Shown here: positions 18,488-27,819 of the stretch, piece after piece
How the letters are laid out: every line of letters begins with the position of its first letter
How positions within the stretch are numbered: the stretch's first letter is position 1
Assembly: GCA_963752225.1 (NCBI GenBank)
Contig: CAVVXS010000003.1
Location: 1-64,000, forward strand
Length of the DNA: 64,000 nt
Direction: 5' to 3'
DNA from: JBBROS01 sp963752225
Lineage (GTDB): Bacteria > Pseudomonadota > Alphaproteobacteria > Acetobacterales > Acetobacteraceae
Notes under the pieces: generated by a model
Databases searched by the model: none
Told to the model about the DNA's origin: nothing
What the model saw: only the letters and a program-made list of their open reading frames with translations
Position numbers and translations under genes: made by a program

Positions 18488-18849
18488 GCGTGCGCGCGCC
18501 CTGGCTCACCCAAGCACCGCCCCTGCAACTTCGAACCGCCCGGCAACGATGTGCCGAACGAACGCGTAGGAGTTGTTACCTTCTAAGTAAGGCCGATCGC
18601 TTGCGTTTTGCCGGGTGGCGAGTGCGTGCCACGCCCTGCCGCAATGCACAAATCGATAGTGCCGACTTCCTCGCATTGTGATCCCCGCAACGTCTCTGCC
18701 GTCGAGCGCGGGCAGCTCTCAATTCCAACCAGCCGTCAGCCGGTTCTCAACAGTTGCGCGGTTCACTCGATGATGGGATTCCACATCCCGCCATCATGGA
18801 CGAGGCGGCAACCAGACACGCCCACCGTCTCTCCTTCGTGTTCCGCCGC
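18488..18849. other. Intergenic region, no gene seen
   Basis: About 360 bases between the GT4 gene stop and the DUF3431 gene start, both on the minus strand. It probably holds a promoter for the DUF3431-to-GT9 operon. No open frame with a believable product, hairpin terminator or RNA gene was recognised. Confidence 0.4.
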
Positions 18850-20010
18850 CTATACTCGTTGGAGGCTCTGCAGCATCCGTTCGACAACTGGCTTCCAGGT
18901 GAACCGGTCCCATTCCCGTTCGGCGTGCTCGGTCAAGCCCGCAAGCATGGCCGGCTGCGCGACGATCGACGCGACCAGCTTCGAGAAATGACCGGCCATG
19001 TCGCTCATGGGCACGAACTCGACGGCCGCTCCCTTGAAGATCTCGGTCAGTCGCGGAAGCCCGGATGCGATCGACGGCACGCCGCAGGACAGGAACTCGG
19101 CAATCGAGCCAGGATTCCCCTCCGCTTTGGACAGCAGCAATCCCAGGTCGGCACGGGCGAGCAAAGCCGCAAATACCTCCGGTGATTTGTCGCGGTTCAA
19201 CAGGCCGTACTTCTCGACAAACGAATGATCAGGCACCTCGGCCTTGTCTGGCCCCACGACGTGCAGCTTCACTTGGTCTTTGATCGCTTGAGGCAGGCGC
19301 TCGATGCCCTCGATGGCTTCGTAGAGGCCCTTGCGGGCTGCGTCCTTGCCAACGAACAGGATCTCCAGATGATCGTTCTTCCTCCGGGCGCCCCGCATCT
19401 GCCTGATCGTCTCGAGCTGATCGGTTTCGATGTTGGCGCCTCGGCCGATCGACATGATCTTCGAGGGATCGAGGCCAGCGACACCTTGCCTGATCTCGCG
19501 TGCGCCCTCCTCATCGAGCGTCAATATGCGCGAGCTCGCTGAGAGGCTTTCCGCTTCCTGCTGCACTAGCCGCCGTCTCGTGATGGTGGGGATCCGGCCG
19601 CTCAGATCGTAGCTTTCGAAGTAGTTGCTGAGAGGCATGTCGATGTAGTTGATCACCCGAGCCGTCCCGCGCCGGCACGCGGCGATGACCTGTTGCGGCG
19701 AGACGGGATGGCAAACGACCACGACGTCGCCGTGCCGCAGCGTGACGCCCGACCGTGTCCACGCCGCTGACATGTATTCCGACGACAAGCCGAACCCGTT
19801 TTTTGCGTTCCAGTGCGCTTGTTTGGCGGCATAGACCAGCTGCCCCGGCCGGAACTTCGCCGGCGTCTCCAAACGCGCCTGTGTCAACTGGAACGGAGAC
19901 TTTTCCGCTTCGCCCAACGCCTTGCAGAGCGCGTAGGGCGTCCCGGAAAATTCCATGCGATTGGTCGGCGCAAGGACGATCAATCGAGGCTTTGGTGCAT
20001 TCGGCGACAA
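18850..20010 (-). CDS. Family 4 glycosyltransferase (GT-B)
   Basis: About 386 residues. The C-terminal half has the GT1/GT4 donor-binding pattern: LEILFVGKDAARKGLYEAIEGI, KLHVVGPDKAEV, a FAALLARADLGLLLSKAEGNPGSIAEFLSCGVPSIAS segment containing the E-x7-E-type retaining motif, then a C-terminal helix. The N-terminal half starts RLIVLAPTNRMEFSGTPYALCKAL. The start is not obvious: the frame is open to an ATG at 20163 inside glf, but TTG 20010 is preceded by GAGAGTGGA and fits the conserved N-terminus. It is cytoplasmic or peripheral to the membrane and probably adds a sugar to the O-antigen; galactofuranose is possible given glf next door (inference). Confidence 0.82.
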   Translation of the reverse strand: MSPNAPKPRLIVLAPTNRMEFSGTPYALCKALGEAEKSPFQLTQARLETPAKFRPGQLVYAAKQAHWNAKNGFGLSSEYMSAAWTRSGVTLRHGDVVVVCHPVSPQQVIAACRRGTARVINYIDMPLSNYFESYDLSGRIPTITRRRLVQQEAESLSASSRILTLDEEGAREIRQGVAGLDPSKIMSIGRGANIETDQLETIRQMRGARRKNDHLEILFVGKDAARKGLYEAIEGIERLPQAIKDQVKLHVVGPDKAEVPDHSFVEKYGLLNRDKSPEVFAALLARADLGLLLSKAEGNPGSIAEFLSCGVPSIASGLPRLTEIFKGAAVEFVPMSDMAGHFSKLVASIVAQPAMLAGLTEHAEREWDRFTWKPVVERMLQSLQRV

Positions 20011-20107
20011 TTCAGTTCCACTCTCAACTTTGGCGAGGCTTCGGCGAACGCGCCGATGGCACGCTTGCGTTCCATTGCGGGTACCGAATCGAAGGCAGCA
20101 GCCGGCC

Positions 20108-21280
20108 TTAGGCCCCGACCGGGCTGCGCATCGTCTCCACCATCGGCCGCAGCACCAGTTCAAACGACTTCAGTGCGGCGCCGATCGCCTGATGCATGTC
20201 GAGATAGCGATAGGTTCCGAGCCGGCCGCCGAAGATCACGTTCTTTTCGGCACGGGCCAAAGCCGCATACTGGTCATAGAGCCGCTTATCGGACCCGGTG
20301 TTGATGGGGTAGTAAGGCTCGTCTTCCATCGTCGCGAAGCGCGAGAACTCACGCATCACAAGGGTGCGGTCGGCGCGGTAACGCCGCTCAGGGTGCAAAT
20401 GCCGGAACTCGTGTATCCGGGTGAACGGCACGTCGCGGTCCGGGTAGTTGATGACCGACGCCCCCTGGTAATCCTCCACATGCGGCCGCTCGATCTCGAA
20501 GTCGAGCGTGCGCCAGCCGAGCGGTCCGAACTGGTAGCCGAAATACTGGTCGATCGGACCGGTGTAGATCAGGACCGCCTCGGGATGAAGCTGCGGCCGG
20601 ATATCGAAGAAGTCGCACCCGCACTGAACGGTGATGAGCGGGTGGCTGAAGATGCGCTCGAAGATGGCATGGTAGCCGTCGAGCGGCAGGCCCTCATAGA
20701 TATCATTGAAGTAGAAGTCGTTGTAGTTGAAGCGAACCGGCAGCCTGGAGATGATCTCAGCCGGAAGCAGCTTGGGATCGGTCTCCCACTGCTTTGCCGT
20801 ATAGCCCTCTATGAAGGCTGAGTACAGGTCACGCCCGATCAGCGACACGGCTTTCTGCTCGAAGTTCGCCGGGTTCGGATAGGGTTCGGCCGCGGCCTTG
20901 GCGGCGATGAACGCCGCCGCTTGGTCCGGCCTCAAGTCGGTGCCGAAGAACGAATTCAACGTCATCAGGTTGATCGGCATCGTGAACATGCGCCCGCCAT
21001 GCCGGCTGAGCACGCGGTGGCGGTAGTTGTTGAACTTGGTGAACTGGTTGACCCAGTCCCAAACCTCGTCGTTCGACGTGTGGAACAAATGGCTGCCGTA
21101 GCGGTGGTATTCGATCCCGGTCTCGGCATCGCGCTCGGAGAAGGAGTTGCCCCCGAAGTGATCCCGCCGTTCGACGACCAGCACCGGCTGTTCGAGAATC
21201 GTCGCGATGCGCTCGGCGATCACCGCCCCAAAGAAACCGCTTCCCGCGACCACAAACCGGTAGTCCGACACACCCAACAT
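20108..21280 (-). CDS. glf: UDP-galactopyranose mutase
   Basis: FAD enzyme converting UDP-galactopyranose to UDP-galactofuranose, 390 residues. It has the N-terminal dinucleotide fold VVAGSGFFGAVIAERIA, the HFGGNSF loop, HRYGSHLFHTSN, FEQKAVSLIGRDLYSAFIEGYTAKQWETDP, the RLPVRFNYNDFYFND segment, VIYTGPIDQYF, REFSRF and the C-terminal FGGRLGTYRYLDMHQAIGAAL. These are all hallmarks of bacterial Glf. The start was set to ATG 21280 because GAAGAGGA lies 7 bases upstream; an in-frame ATG at 21304 would add 8 residues. Its presence implies that galactofuranose is part of a surface glycan made here. It is divergent from bciA. Confidence 0.96.
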   Translation of the reverse strand: MLGVSDYRFVVAGSGFFGAVIAERIATILEQPVLVVERRDHFGGNSFSERDAETGIEYHRYGSHLFHTSNDEVWDWVNQFTKFNNYRHRVLSRHGGRMFTMPINLMTLNSFFGTDLRPDQAAAFIAAKAAAEPYPNPANFEQKAVSLIGRDLYSAFIEGYTAKQWETDPKLLPAEIISRLPVRFNYNDFYFNDIYEGLPLDGYHAIFERIFSHPLITVQCGCDFFDIRPQLHPEAVLIYTGPIDQYFGYQFGPLGWRTLDFEIERPHVEDYQGASVINYPDRDVPFTRIHEFRHLHPERRYRADRTLVMREFSRFATMEDEPYYPINTGSDKRLYDQYAALARAEKNVIFGGRLGTYRYLDMHQAIGAALKSFELVLRPMVETMRSPVGA

Positions 21281-21627
21281 TCTGCGATCCTCTTCAAATG
21301 GCACGATGGAACGACAAGGGAGGGTCTGCGCCCGGCGTTGCGGCTCGGGCCCTTGCCACTCGGGGCTACGGCGCCCGACCGGGGTCTACCCGGTTGCAGC
21401 CAGCAACGCCAACCCGTCGAAATCGGTCGGCGTGGCGCCGGGTCGGCGAGCAACATCGATCCTGCTGTCGGTCGGGACTCCCTCAGCCCTTCGTGCAAAC
21501 TCGGCTGCCAGCCATAATGCGCGCGCCGGGCGCCGGTTCCACGAACGCCTCATTGCCGCGTGATCGGGTGCGGCGCAGAGGAGAGCACGAAGGATGGACG
21601 TTGAGCGCCGATCCCGATGCGACGACG
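21281..21627. other. Divergent intergenic region between glf and bciA
   Basis: About 350 bases that should contain both promoters. A strong ribosome-site-like GAGGAGAGCACGAAGG (21579-21594) lies just before the bciA start area. No operator repeat was identified. Confidence 0.45.
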
Positions 21628-22611
21628 ATGCGAACGATGACCAACTCCCCGCCCCTCCGCGTTTGCCTGCTCGGCGCCACCGGCACCATCGGCGCCAGCA
21701 CGCTGCAGACGTTGACCCGGCGCGGACACGAGGTGGTGTGCTTCGTCCGGCCCCATCCGAGCCGCGCGCGCTCCCTGACCGGCGCCGCGTTGCGCACCGT
21801 GAACTTGGCCGACCCCGCATCGATCGCCCGCGACGGCTTCCGCGGCGAGCGCTTCGACGCCGTGGTGTCGTGCATGGCGTCCCGCAGCGGCGTGCCCCGC
21901 GACGCATGGGCGGTCGACTACCGGGCAAACCTCGACGTTCTGGGCGCCGCGCGTGCCGCCGGGTGCGGCCGCTTCGTCCTGCTCTCGGCCATTTGCGTGC
22001 AGAAGCCGCTGCTGGCGTTCCAGCACGCCAAGCTGGCGTTCGAGGCGGCGCTGCGCGAGTCGGGCCTGAGCTACTCGATCGTGCGGCCGACCGCTTTCTT
22101 CAAGTCGCTGTCCGGTCAGGTCGAGCGGGTGCGGCGGGGCAAGCCGTTCCTGGTGTTCCGGGACGGCACGCTGACGTCCTGCAAGCCGATCAGCGACGCC
22201 GACCTCGCCGACTTCCTCGCCGGCTGCCTCGAGGACGACCGGTGTTGGAATCGCGTGCTGCCGATCGGCGGGCCGGGTGCTGCGATCACCCCGCGGCAGC
22301 AGGGCGAGGCGCTGTTCGCCCTGCTGGGCCGCACGCCGCGGTTCCGCGAGGTGCCGCTGGCGCTGTTGGACGGGATCGTCGGCGTGCTGAGCGCGGCCGG
22401 CCGGGTCGCGCCGTCCATGGCGGACAAGGCGGAGTTGGCGCGGATCGGCCGCTACTACGCAACCGAATCAATGCTGCTGCTGAACCCCGCGACCGGCCGC
22501 TACGACGCCGACGCTACCCCGTCCACCGGGACCGAGACGCTGTTCGACTTCTACCGCATGCTCGCCGCCGGCGGCCCGGCGCCCGAGCGTGGCGATCATG
22601 CCGTGTTCTGA
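21628..22611 (+). CDS. bciA: Divinyl (proto)chlorophyllide a 8-vinyl reductase, BciA type
   Basis: About 327 residues of the NAD(P)H-dependent atypical SDR that reduces the 8-vinyl group in (bacterio)chlorophyll synthesis. It has the nucleotide motif GATGTIGAS, then VVSCMASRSGVPRDAWAVDY, FVLLSAICVQKPLLAFQ, the long YSIVRPTAFFKSLSGQVERV block, CKPISDADLADFLA, VLPIGGPGAAITPRQQGEALF, RIGRYYATESMLLLNPATG and a DATPSTGTETL tail. This pattern is specific for BciA/DVR rather than a generic SDR. The start is uncertain: ATG 21628, ATG 21637, or TTG 21601 (GAAGGA 6 bases upstream). No other photosynthesis gene is near. It converges on the methyltransferase gene with a 10-base gap. Confidence 0.9.
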   Translation: MRTMTNSPPLRVCLLGATGTIGASTLQTLTRRGHEVVCFVRPHPSRARSLTGAALRTVNLADPASIARDGFRGERFDAVVSCMASRSGVPRDAWAVDYRANLDVLGAARAAGCGRFVLLSAICVQKPLLAFQHAKLAFEAALRESGLSYSIVRPTAFFKSLSGQVERVRRGKPFLVFRDGTLTSCKPISDADLADFLAGCLEDDRCWNRVLPIGGPGAAITPRQQGEALFALLGRTPRFREVPLALLDGIVGVLSAAGRVAPSMADKAELARIGRYYATESMLLLNPATGRYDADATPSTGTETLFDFYRMLAAGGPAPERGDHAVF

Positions 22612-22621
22612 CGCGTGCCGC

Positions 22622-23302
22622 TCAGCGTGCCTTAACGGCGATCAACGACTTGACCAGCCCGAACGAGCGCTCCGTGACGATCTCGGCGCGGGGGAACATG
22701 CGTTTCATGTCGCGGATCGTCAGCAGGCGCCAGTCGACGTTGGTCACGTGACGCGGCCACCAACGGCTGTCGCGCAACATCCGGTGCACCCGCAGGCGGA
22801 CCCCCCGAGGCAGCGATTCGAGCACGATTGGCGTCCAGGTATGCAACTCGACCGGGAAGTGACGATACGGCGTTTGCACGAAATATGCCTTCCCGACCCG
22901 GTCGATCTCGGCGGCGAACTGTGCCTGCAGCCCGTCGGCCTGACGCACGAAGGCTGCGCCGTCCGTCCATGTCCGCACCACATCCTTGTCGCCGGTCACG
23001 TGCTCGATGACCGAGTTGCAGAACACGATGTCGAACGACTTATCCGCAAACGGCAGCGTCTTGGTGCCGTCGAGCAGGCTGACGGCAAACCCGTGCCGCT
23101 CGGCCGCCGCTAGGTCCGGGGCGGACGCGTCGGCGACGGTGATGTTCTTTGTCCAGCCGCAGAGCGCCGCGATATGGGAGCCGTCGCCGCCGCCGAGATC
23201 GAGGATGGTGTCGTCCGGGGTCGGACGTAAGCGCTCCTGGAACAACCGGCCGCGGCGGAGGCGGGCGCGGTCCGAATACCATCGATGAAGGGCAGTGATC
23301 AT
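22622..23302 (-). CDS. Class I SAM-dependent methyltransferase
   Basis: A 226-residue protein with the Rossmann methyltransferase fold: motif I ILDLGGGDGSHIAAL, post-I acidic VADASAPDL, motif II/III LPFADKSFDIVFCNSVIEHV, the Methyltransf_11 pattern. The C-terminal half contains WTPIVLESLPRGVRLRVHRML and RDMKRMFPRAEIVTERSFGLVKSLIAV. Substrate unknown; the location next to glycan genes suggests methylation of a sugar or lipid carrier, but this is inference. It lies tail-to-tail with bciA. The start at ATG 23302 opens the conserved N-terminus. Confidence 0.82.
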   Translation of the reverse strand: MITALHRWYSDRARLRRGRLFQERLRPTPDDTILDLGGGDGSHIAALCGWTKNITVADASAPDLAAAERHGFAVSLLDGTKTLPFADKSFDIVFCNSVIEHVTGDKDVVRTWTDGAAFVRQADGLQAQFAAEIDRVGKAYFVQTPYRHFPVELHTWTPIVLESLPRGVRLRVHRMLRDSRWWPRHVTNVDWRLLTIRDMKRMFPRAEIVTERSFGLVKSLIAVKAR

Positions 23303-23509
23303 CGTCTCGTCCTGGCGGGCGCAAAGGTCGGCGCCGAGCAGTTATACCAGGGGCCTTGAGCTCTGACTCACTGGGCTTGTATCACTCTGACGGTCCGCGC
23401 GCCAATGGCAACGTACGGCCCGCACACGGCGCGGCTGCGCTGCCTGCGCCCTTGCTGCGCCCCGCTCCGCGTCACACATGCCCGTCAGCACATTCGCAAG
23501 GAGGCTGGG

Positions 23510-23947
23510 ATGGCGTTCAAAGGCAAGCCGCCCGGGAGCGGGGCGGGCGACATGTCCAGGCGCACGGAGCAATTGCGGCCCGCGATCATGTTGAGCCCGC
23601 GCGAAGTGGAGCTAGCCCGGCGCATGCGCCGGGCCGGGCAGGAGCCGGACGCCATCGCCGCCGCCCTCGGCTTTCCGCTCGACGAGGTCGAGAAGGCGCT
23701 GGTGCAGATGCGCATGCCGCGTCCGGAAACCACGCGCGGGACGCTCAACGTCACCTTGGCCGCCCACCGGGTCGTGCTGGCGGAACGGCGCGGCAACGAG
23801 CCATTGTGGCAGACCTTCGACCGCCTGGTGGACGAGTTGCTGCGGCTGCGCAGCCAGGCCGCGGGCAGTGAGCGGCCGACGGCCCGGGCGGGCACAGCGC
23901 GGCAGCGGGCGGCGCCGGCGGCCTTGCCCATGCTTCCTGGGCTGTGA
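23510..23947 (+). CDS. Small helix-turn-helix-like protein of unknown function
   Basis: A 145-residue protein. ATG 23510 is preceded by an excellent AAGGAGG site (23498-23504), which decides the start although the frame is open further upstream. Residues 25-70 (LSPREVELARRMRRAGQEPDAIAAALGFPLDEVEKALVQMR) look like a helix-turn-helix of the type that scores codon-like repeats; the rest includes a helix LWQTFDRLVDELLRLRSQA and a disordered Ala/Arg/Pro tail. A DNA-binding role is inferred only from the helical pattern. Its stop codon abuts the stop of the convergent ATPase gene (TGA|TCA) with no gap. Confidence 0.6.
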   Translation: MAFKGKPPGSGAGDMSRRTEQLRPAIMLSPREVELARRMRRAGQEPDAIAAALGFPLDEVEKALVQMRMPRPETTRGTLNVTLAAHRVVLAERRGNEPLWQTFDRLVDELLRLRSQAAGSERPTARAGTARQRAAPAALPMLPGL

Positions 23948-25586
23948 TCAGCGCGCCGCCGGCGACGGGGAGCGCGCTGCGGCACGCGACGCCGAACGGG
24001 TCGGCCGCGCCCAGCCATGCGCCGCAATCAGGCTGGCCGCCTCCGCATTGCCGTGCTCGGCGGAGGCCTTAAGCATCTTGCGGCCGTCCGCCTCTTGCCC
24101 GATCGCCAGCAGCATCTGGCCCAGGTGCAGCAGCCGGGCCGAAGCGACGGGGTCGCCGTGCGTGGCGTCCGGCGCCGGCCGGTGCGGAGGCGCGGCCGTC
24201 ACAGCGGCGACGCGCGTGTCCGACGGCTCAGCGATGACCGGGGCCGAAAGCGCCACGAACCGTTGATCTGCCGCTTGCGTAGGTTTTTTGCCCGGCGGCG
24301 CCGCAACCGGCTCCGATATCCCGGCCGCCGTCTCCGCGCTGGCGAGGATCGCGACTGGCGTCGGCCCCTTCGCCGGCGCCGCGATGGCAGCGGCCGGCCA
24401 CGCGGCGGCGGCCAGCCATTGGCTGCACGTCAACCGCCGGCACCGGACGGGACTCCGCCACGTCCGGTTGCGGGTCATCGACGGGCAGCGCCGCCATGGT
24501 CGCGACGTGGGGGGCGGCGGCGGGACCGGACCAGGCCGTGTGCAAGCCGCTGCCGTCACGAAGCCCGGTCACGCCGGTGCGGAGGTCGGGCCGGCCCACG
24601 AGGATGAGCGCGACGCTCGCCACGAGGACCAACGCGCCGGCGCCGATCAGCTGAGCGCGGCGCCGGGCCCGGAGCGACGGCCCCACTTGTTCGATGACGG
24701 CGGGCACGGTCTGCAGCGTGTCCCACGAGGTGGCATCGAAGATCGGCTCGGCCTGGTGCGGCAGGTTGCGCCGGCGCATGGCGCCGACGCCGCGCCGGAA
24801 CTTGGATGCGGGCGCCTCGAACGTGGCGCGGACGCCGGCGGCGAACGGAGTGGCGACAGCCTTCGCGGGCGCCGGCGCTCGCCGGGCCGGGCCTGGCTCG
24901 GCGCTGCCACGGCCGAACGGCGGTGCTGCGTCGTGCCCCTGCAGCGGCGCCCACGCATCCGCCTCGATCTGGCCGCGCCAGGGCGAGGCAACGCGGCGTG
25001 ACCGTTGCGCCGCGGCTTCGTCGCAGATCCGTTCGATCAAGCGGTCCGCGATCCCGGGCGTGCGGACCCCGCTCTCGGGCAGCTTCGCCATCGCCCGCAG
25101 CACGAACGCGTCTACCGGCGCCGGCAGCTCGGACCGGCGCACCTCGACAAAGGCGCGCACGTCGCTCCGGCTCATCGGTTGCACCGGCACCACGCGCGTG
25201 TCCGGGCGCCGGGTGCGGATCACGGGGACCAGGTCGGGGTGGACCGCCAGGACGCGGACGAGTCCGAGCGGCGGCTCGAGCAGGCCGTCGATCGCGTCAG
25301 CCTCGACGTCGTCAACCATGTCGATCGCAATGCCGGGCCGGATCGCTTCGCCGGGAGTGCGGATCGCGGTCTCTCGCCGCGGCATGCCGGTGGCGACGGC
25401 GACCAGCGTATAGGTCTTGCCGCATCCTTCGCCGCCGGCCAGCAGGATCAGCCCGGGCCCGTTGGCGATGGCCACGACCAGGTGGCCGCAGGTTGCGACC
25501 CAGGACGGAAACTGGATCGGCCGCAGTGGTCCCGGCTGCCAGGCCGATCTGCGGACGATATCGGCAAGCCCGTGCGCGTGCATCAA
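23948..25586 (-). CDS. Membrane-anchored AAA ATPase with Sel1-like C-terminus (frame break near 24410)
   Basis: Residues 1-250 are an ExeA/GspA-like AAA ATPase: Walker A in LAGGEGCGKTYTLVAVA, Walker-B-like AIDMVDDVEA and a regulatory helical region. A proline-rich linker is followed by a single membrane helix AQLIGAGALVLVASVALILVG. The frame is then lost at a GC-rich GCC repeat near 24410. In the frame one base on, the protein continues (WLAAAAWPAAAIAAPAKGP) into a Sel1-like repeat ARLLHLGQMLLAIGQEADGR, KASAEHGNAEAASLIAAHGW. The span is a multiple of three plus one, consistent with one surplus base. Such proteins act at the inner membrane and occur in polysaccharide loci; the partner is unknown. 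Confidence 0.65.
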
Positions 25587-25644
25587 TGCGCCACGCGCCG
25601 GTGCCGGCCGGCCATGCCGCGGCCAGGGCGGGACGTCGAGCCGC

Positions 25645-26760
25645 TCACGCCGACACCGTCACGGCCGCATCCGGGACGGCGGCAGCGGCCGGCCGCCGCA
25701 ACCGCTCCATTCGCTCGCCGGCCAGCAAGGCGCCGCGGCCGAGCAGGGTGCGGGCGCCGACAAAGGACGCCAACTCGGTCCGGGCGTCGGCAAAGCGGAA
25801 CTTGTAGGGTTCGTCGCCGCACAGGAAGTCCACCTCCGGCAAGCCGCGGTCGAACGCCCACATCAACTGCTCGACGATCGCCAGGGTGCCCGGCGAAGCG
25901 CGGTCGAAGCGGGGGTCGAACGCGGAAAAGAATGCAGCCACCTGCCGCTCTTGCACCACGCTGACGAGGCCTGCAACCAGAACGCCGTCGCATTCGAGCC
26001 GGAACACCTGCAGGCACGAGCAGGATCGCAGATAATCGAACAGGTGGCGCAACGTGCGGGCGTCGTGGTCGAGCACCACGCTGCGCTGCCCGGTGGCGGC
26101 CAGCCATTGGCGTTTCAGCTCGATCATGCGTTCGAACATGGCGTCGTCGCGGCCGCTCCGGCCGTCGCCGATCACGACCGACAGCGCGCCCATCTCGCCG
26201 ATGATCCGCTTGCCGCGCGTATGATTGTTGCGTGCCTTCTTGTTGAGCGTGCGGAACCACGCCGCCCCGGTGAGGCCGCGCGAGCGGACCTGCAATGTCT
26301 GGTCGGCACGCCGGCTGGGGCGCAACGCCACGGGACGGTCACTGCCGCTGCCGGCCAGAAGCCGGATGGTCGCGCCGGGGCGCACGTGGCTGAGATAGGC
26401 GACATGGAAGCCGCCGGCGCCGGCCATGGCGCGCCACGCCATCGCCAGGCCGGGGCCGCCCGGCGGCCAGGCCAGCGCGTCGCAATAGTCGCTGCAGGCC
26501 TTGGCCGCCCATTCCAGCACCCGCAGGCCGCGACGCCGGCTGATGGCCCCGGGGATGGCGGCCACGAGATCGTCGCCGTCCCAGCACAAGCCGACCAGCA
26601 GGTCGGGACCGTCGCCCGGGGGCTGCGCCGTCAACCAGGCGCGGATCCAGCCATGGCTTTGGAACACGCTGCGCCCGGTGCCGCGCCACAAACGGTCCCA
26701 GGCCGGACCGAGCGCGTCGAACCGCGCCGCGCTCGTGACGATCTCGGTGCGGAGGCTCAC
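25645..26760 (-). CDS. BioF2/CelD-like GNAT acyltransferase
   Basis: A 371-residue protein of the Acetyltransf_6 (PF13480) type found in cellulose and exopolysaccharide loci. It has the FDALGPAWDRLWRGTGRSVFQSHGWIRAWL N-terminus, the central RTLNKKARNNHTRGKRII helix and the C-terminal GNAT fold with FRLECDGVLVAGLVSVVQ, FFSAFDPRFDRASPGTLAIVEQLMWAFDRGLPEVDFLCGDEPYKFRF. This pattern suggests transfer of an acyl group to a glycan precursor (inference). The start was set to GTG 26760, which overlaps the sterol-desaturase stop as GTGA, so the two genes are translationally coupled. The frame runs further upstream inside the neighbour but without conserved sequence. Confidence 0.8.
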   Translation of the reverse strand: MSLRTEIVTSAARFDALGPAWDRLWRGTGRSVFQSHGWIRAWLTAQPPGDGPDLLVGLCWDGDDLVAAIPGAISRRRGLRVLEWAAKACSDYCDALAWPPGGPGLAMAWRAMAGAGGFHVAYLSHVRPGATIRLLAGSGSDRPVALRPSRRADQTLQVRSRGLTGAAWFRTLNKKARNNHTRGKRIIGEMGALSVVIGDGRSGRDDAMFERMIELKRQWLAATGQRSVVLDHDARTLRHLFDYLRSCSCLQVFRLECDGVLVAGLVSVVQERQVAAFFSAFDPRFDRASPGTLAIVEQLMWAFDRGLPEVDFLCGDEPYKFRFADARTELASFVGARTLLGRGALLAGERMERLRRPAAAAVPDAAVTVSA

Positions 26761-27767
26761 GTCCGCCCGGCAGTCCGCTCGGGCGCGGGAAGCGGCCGCT
26801 GAATCGGCAGCAGGCGGCGCCACGGCAGGTGCCGGCCCATGCGCCACACCGGCAGCAGATACAATCCGCGCAACGATTGATAGTCGTCCGCCTCGCGGTC
26901 GGCCAGGCCGAAGGCGAAGCGCTCGTCGGGTTCCGGCACGGCCAGGGTGCCAAACAGCCGGTCCCACACCGACAGCATCAGGCCGAAGTTGCGGTCGTAA
27001 TGCCGCGGGTCGGTGCTGTGGTGCAGTTGGTGATAGTGCGGGCACAGCAGCACGGCGTTGACCACGCGCCCGAACGAAATCCGCAAATGGGTGTGCCGCA
27101 CGAAGTCCATCATGAGGATGTTGCGCAGCACGTAGACGTTGATCCCGAGGACGGTGAGCTCAACCGGGTCGAACACGAAGAACAGCCAGATCCCGTAGAT
27201 CGGACCGGTCAGCAGGCCGTCCCAGATCTTGTTCATGACCTCGTCCAGCGGGTGCACGCGATCCTTGGTGGTGCCGACCATGACTTCGGCGGAATGGTGC
27301 ACCTTGTGCAGCTCCCACAGCACCGGAATCCGATGCTGCAGCGTGTGGTAGAGGTAATAGGACAGGTCGTAGACGAGCAGCATCGACAGGGTGAACAGCA
27401 CCAGCAGCCAAGGGCTCGGGTCGGCTTTGGGAAACGGCAGCGGCCCCAGCGCGGCGCGCAGGGCAGTGTTGGTGGCCGAGCCGATCGCGGCGGCGACGGT
27501 GATGCCGGCCGGCAGGGCGATCGGCCACATGACGAGCTTGCGGGTGATCCAGAACAACACATCGGCGCGGGCCGAGGGATGCGTCAGGACCGCCCGCGGG
27601 AATACAAAGTCAAGGACGCCGCGCGGCGTGCGTGGGTGCTCCGAGCGAAGGAACACGATCACCGCCGAGACCACGATCGAGGCCAGCAGCAGCCCGGCCG
27701 CGGCCCCGCTCGGCCCGGACAGCCGGGCTGCGGCCGCGTCGAGCAGGGTTTGGCTCACCGCCGCCAC
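26757..27767 (-). CDS. Sterol desaturase / fatty acid hydroxylase superfamily protein
   Basis: A 336-residue membrane di-iron enzyme. The histidine boxes are complete: H141-x3-H145 (YHTLQH), H154-x2-HH157-158 (HKVHH), H244/H246 and H249-H250 (PHYHQLHH) plus H256. Four or five hydrophobic helices flank them. Members hydroxylate or desaturate lipids (sterols, hopanoids, carotenoids, ceramides or fatty acyl chains). Which lipid is used cannot be read; the coupled acyltransferase and a nearby GINT-family gene make a membrane-lipid or lipid-linked glycan substrate attractive. The gene overlaps the downstream acyltransferase start by 4 bases. Confidence 0.85.
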   Translation of the reverse strand: MAAVSQTLLDAAAARLSGPSGAAAGLLLASIVVSAVIVFLRSEHPRTPRGVLDFVFPRAVLTHPSARADVLFWITRKLVMWPIALPAGITVAAAIGSATNTALRAALGPLPFPKADPSPWLLVLFTLSMLLVYDLSYYLYHTLQHRIPVLWELHKVHHSAEVMVGTTKDRVHPLDEVMNKIWDGLLTGPIYGIWLFFVFDPVELTVLGINVYVLRNILMMDFVRHTHLRISFGRVVNAVLLCPHYHQLHHSTDPRHYDRNFGLMLSVWDRLFGTLAVPEPDERFAFGLADREADDYQSLRGLYLLPVWRMGRHLPWRRLLPIQRPLPAPERTAGRT

Positions 27768-27819
27768 GCCCCGCCGCCCTCCGCCATCGCCCGGCCGAGG
27801 CGGGCAGACAGCCCAACGC

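Noticed and set aside
21594..22751. A plus-strand frame from ATG 21594 with a strong ribosome site, overlapping bciA
   Set aside because: The translation is Arg/Ala-rich and lacks any family match, whereas the bciA frame is fully conserved. The ribosome site more likely serves the bciA TTG 21601 or ATG 21628.
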